A program made the translations under genes and the position numbers. A stretch of DNA of 13,099 nt. Source: CANHEE01 sp043777755. Lineage in GTDB: Bacteria; Bacteroidota; Bacteroidia; Chitinophagales; Saprospiraceae. The stretch lies in assembly GCA_043777755.1 (NCBI GenBank), contig JAYWHK010000055.1, forward strand, positions 1 to 13,099. The letters are read 5' to 3'. The notes beneath the pieces were generated by a model. It saw only the letters and a program-made list of their open reading frames with translations. It had not been told where the DNA came from and did no database searches. This document shows positions 13,065 to 13,099 of the stretch, in pieces (the stretch's first letter is position 1; each line of letters begins with the position of its first letter).

Positions 13065-13099
13065 ATGACAGAAAATGAATTTTACACAAATCTTTTAAA
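13065..13099 (+). CDS. 5' end of a plus-strand gene, cut by the window edge
   Basis: An ATG in A-rich sequence opens a frame reading MTENEFYTNLLK that is still open at the last base. The well-placed promoter just upstream supports a real gene start. Twelve residues are too few to name a product. Confidence 0.6.
   Translation, partial: MTENEFYTNLL

Overview
The window is from a low-GC member of the Bacteroidota, probably a cytophagia- or flavobacteria-like lineage; I cannot name a genus. The evidence is the Bacteroidota promoter grammar (TTTG or TTG, about 20 bases, then TAnnTTTG) seen before several genes, start codons in A-rich sequence without strong Shine-Dalgarno sites, FxxC-type lipoprotein signals, and Bacteroidota-restricted families.

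Layout. 1-580: a minus-strand toxin-antitoxin-like pair whose Doc/Fic-type toxin is truncated before its active site. 648-2117: gltD, the glutamate synthase small subunit, without gltB beside it. 2141-2285: a 145-base nested inverted repeat between convergent genes. 2316-4796 (minus): a GMC-family FAD oxidoreductase followed by a gluconate-2-dehydrogenase-subunit-3-like partner with a Tat-type leader. 4953-5080: a relic of the 3' end of a peptide-maturase gene plus its terminator. 5162-5781: a DUF433/DUF5615 (VapBC-like) toxin-antitoxin pair, followed by a second copy of the same terminator. 5983-9683: a ribosomally made, modified peptide (RiPP) operon of the grasp-with-spasm type. 9747-11699 (minus): rpsA, ribosomal protein S1. 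11926-12975 (minus): a tandem-FKBP prolyl isomerase and, just upstream, a 42-residue lipoprotein. 13065-end: the first codons of a plus-strand gene.

The most interesting part is 4953-9746. The RiPP operon appears to encode, in order, a structured leader RNA, a 65-residue GG-leader precursor with a Gly-rich Ser/Thr/Asp core, a secreted DUF6624-like protein, an ATP-grasp peptide ligase, an unrecognised 75-residue protein and a SPASM-domain maturase that lacks the radical-SAM CxxxCxxC motif. The expected chemistry is ATP-grasp-driven macrocyclisation (ester or amide links between Thr/Ser/Lys and Asp), helped by an iron-sulfur SPASM protein. No dedicated ABC exporter or peptidase lies in the window.

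Three copies of the gwsS-tail/terminator sequence divide this stretch into two modules, one holding the toxin-antitoxin pair and one the RiPP operon. gwsS also changes composition abruptly near 9300, from about 27% to 48% GC in adjacent 60-base blocks. Together these suggest a site next to rpsA where modules were exchanged or duplicated by recombination through a shared 3' end. That reading is inference; the repeats and the composition step are directly visible.
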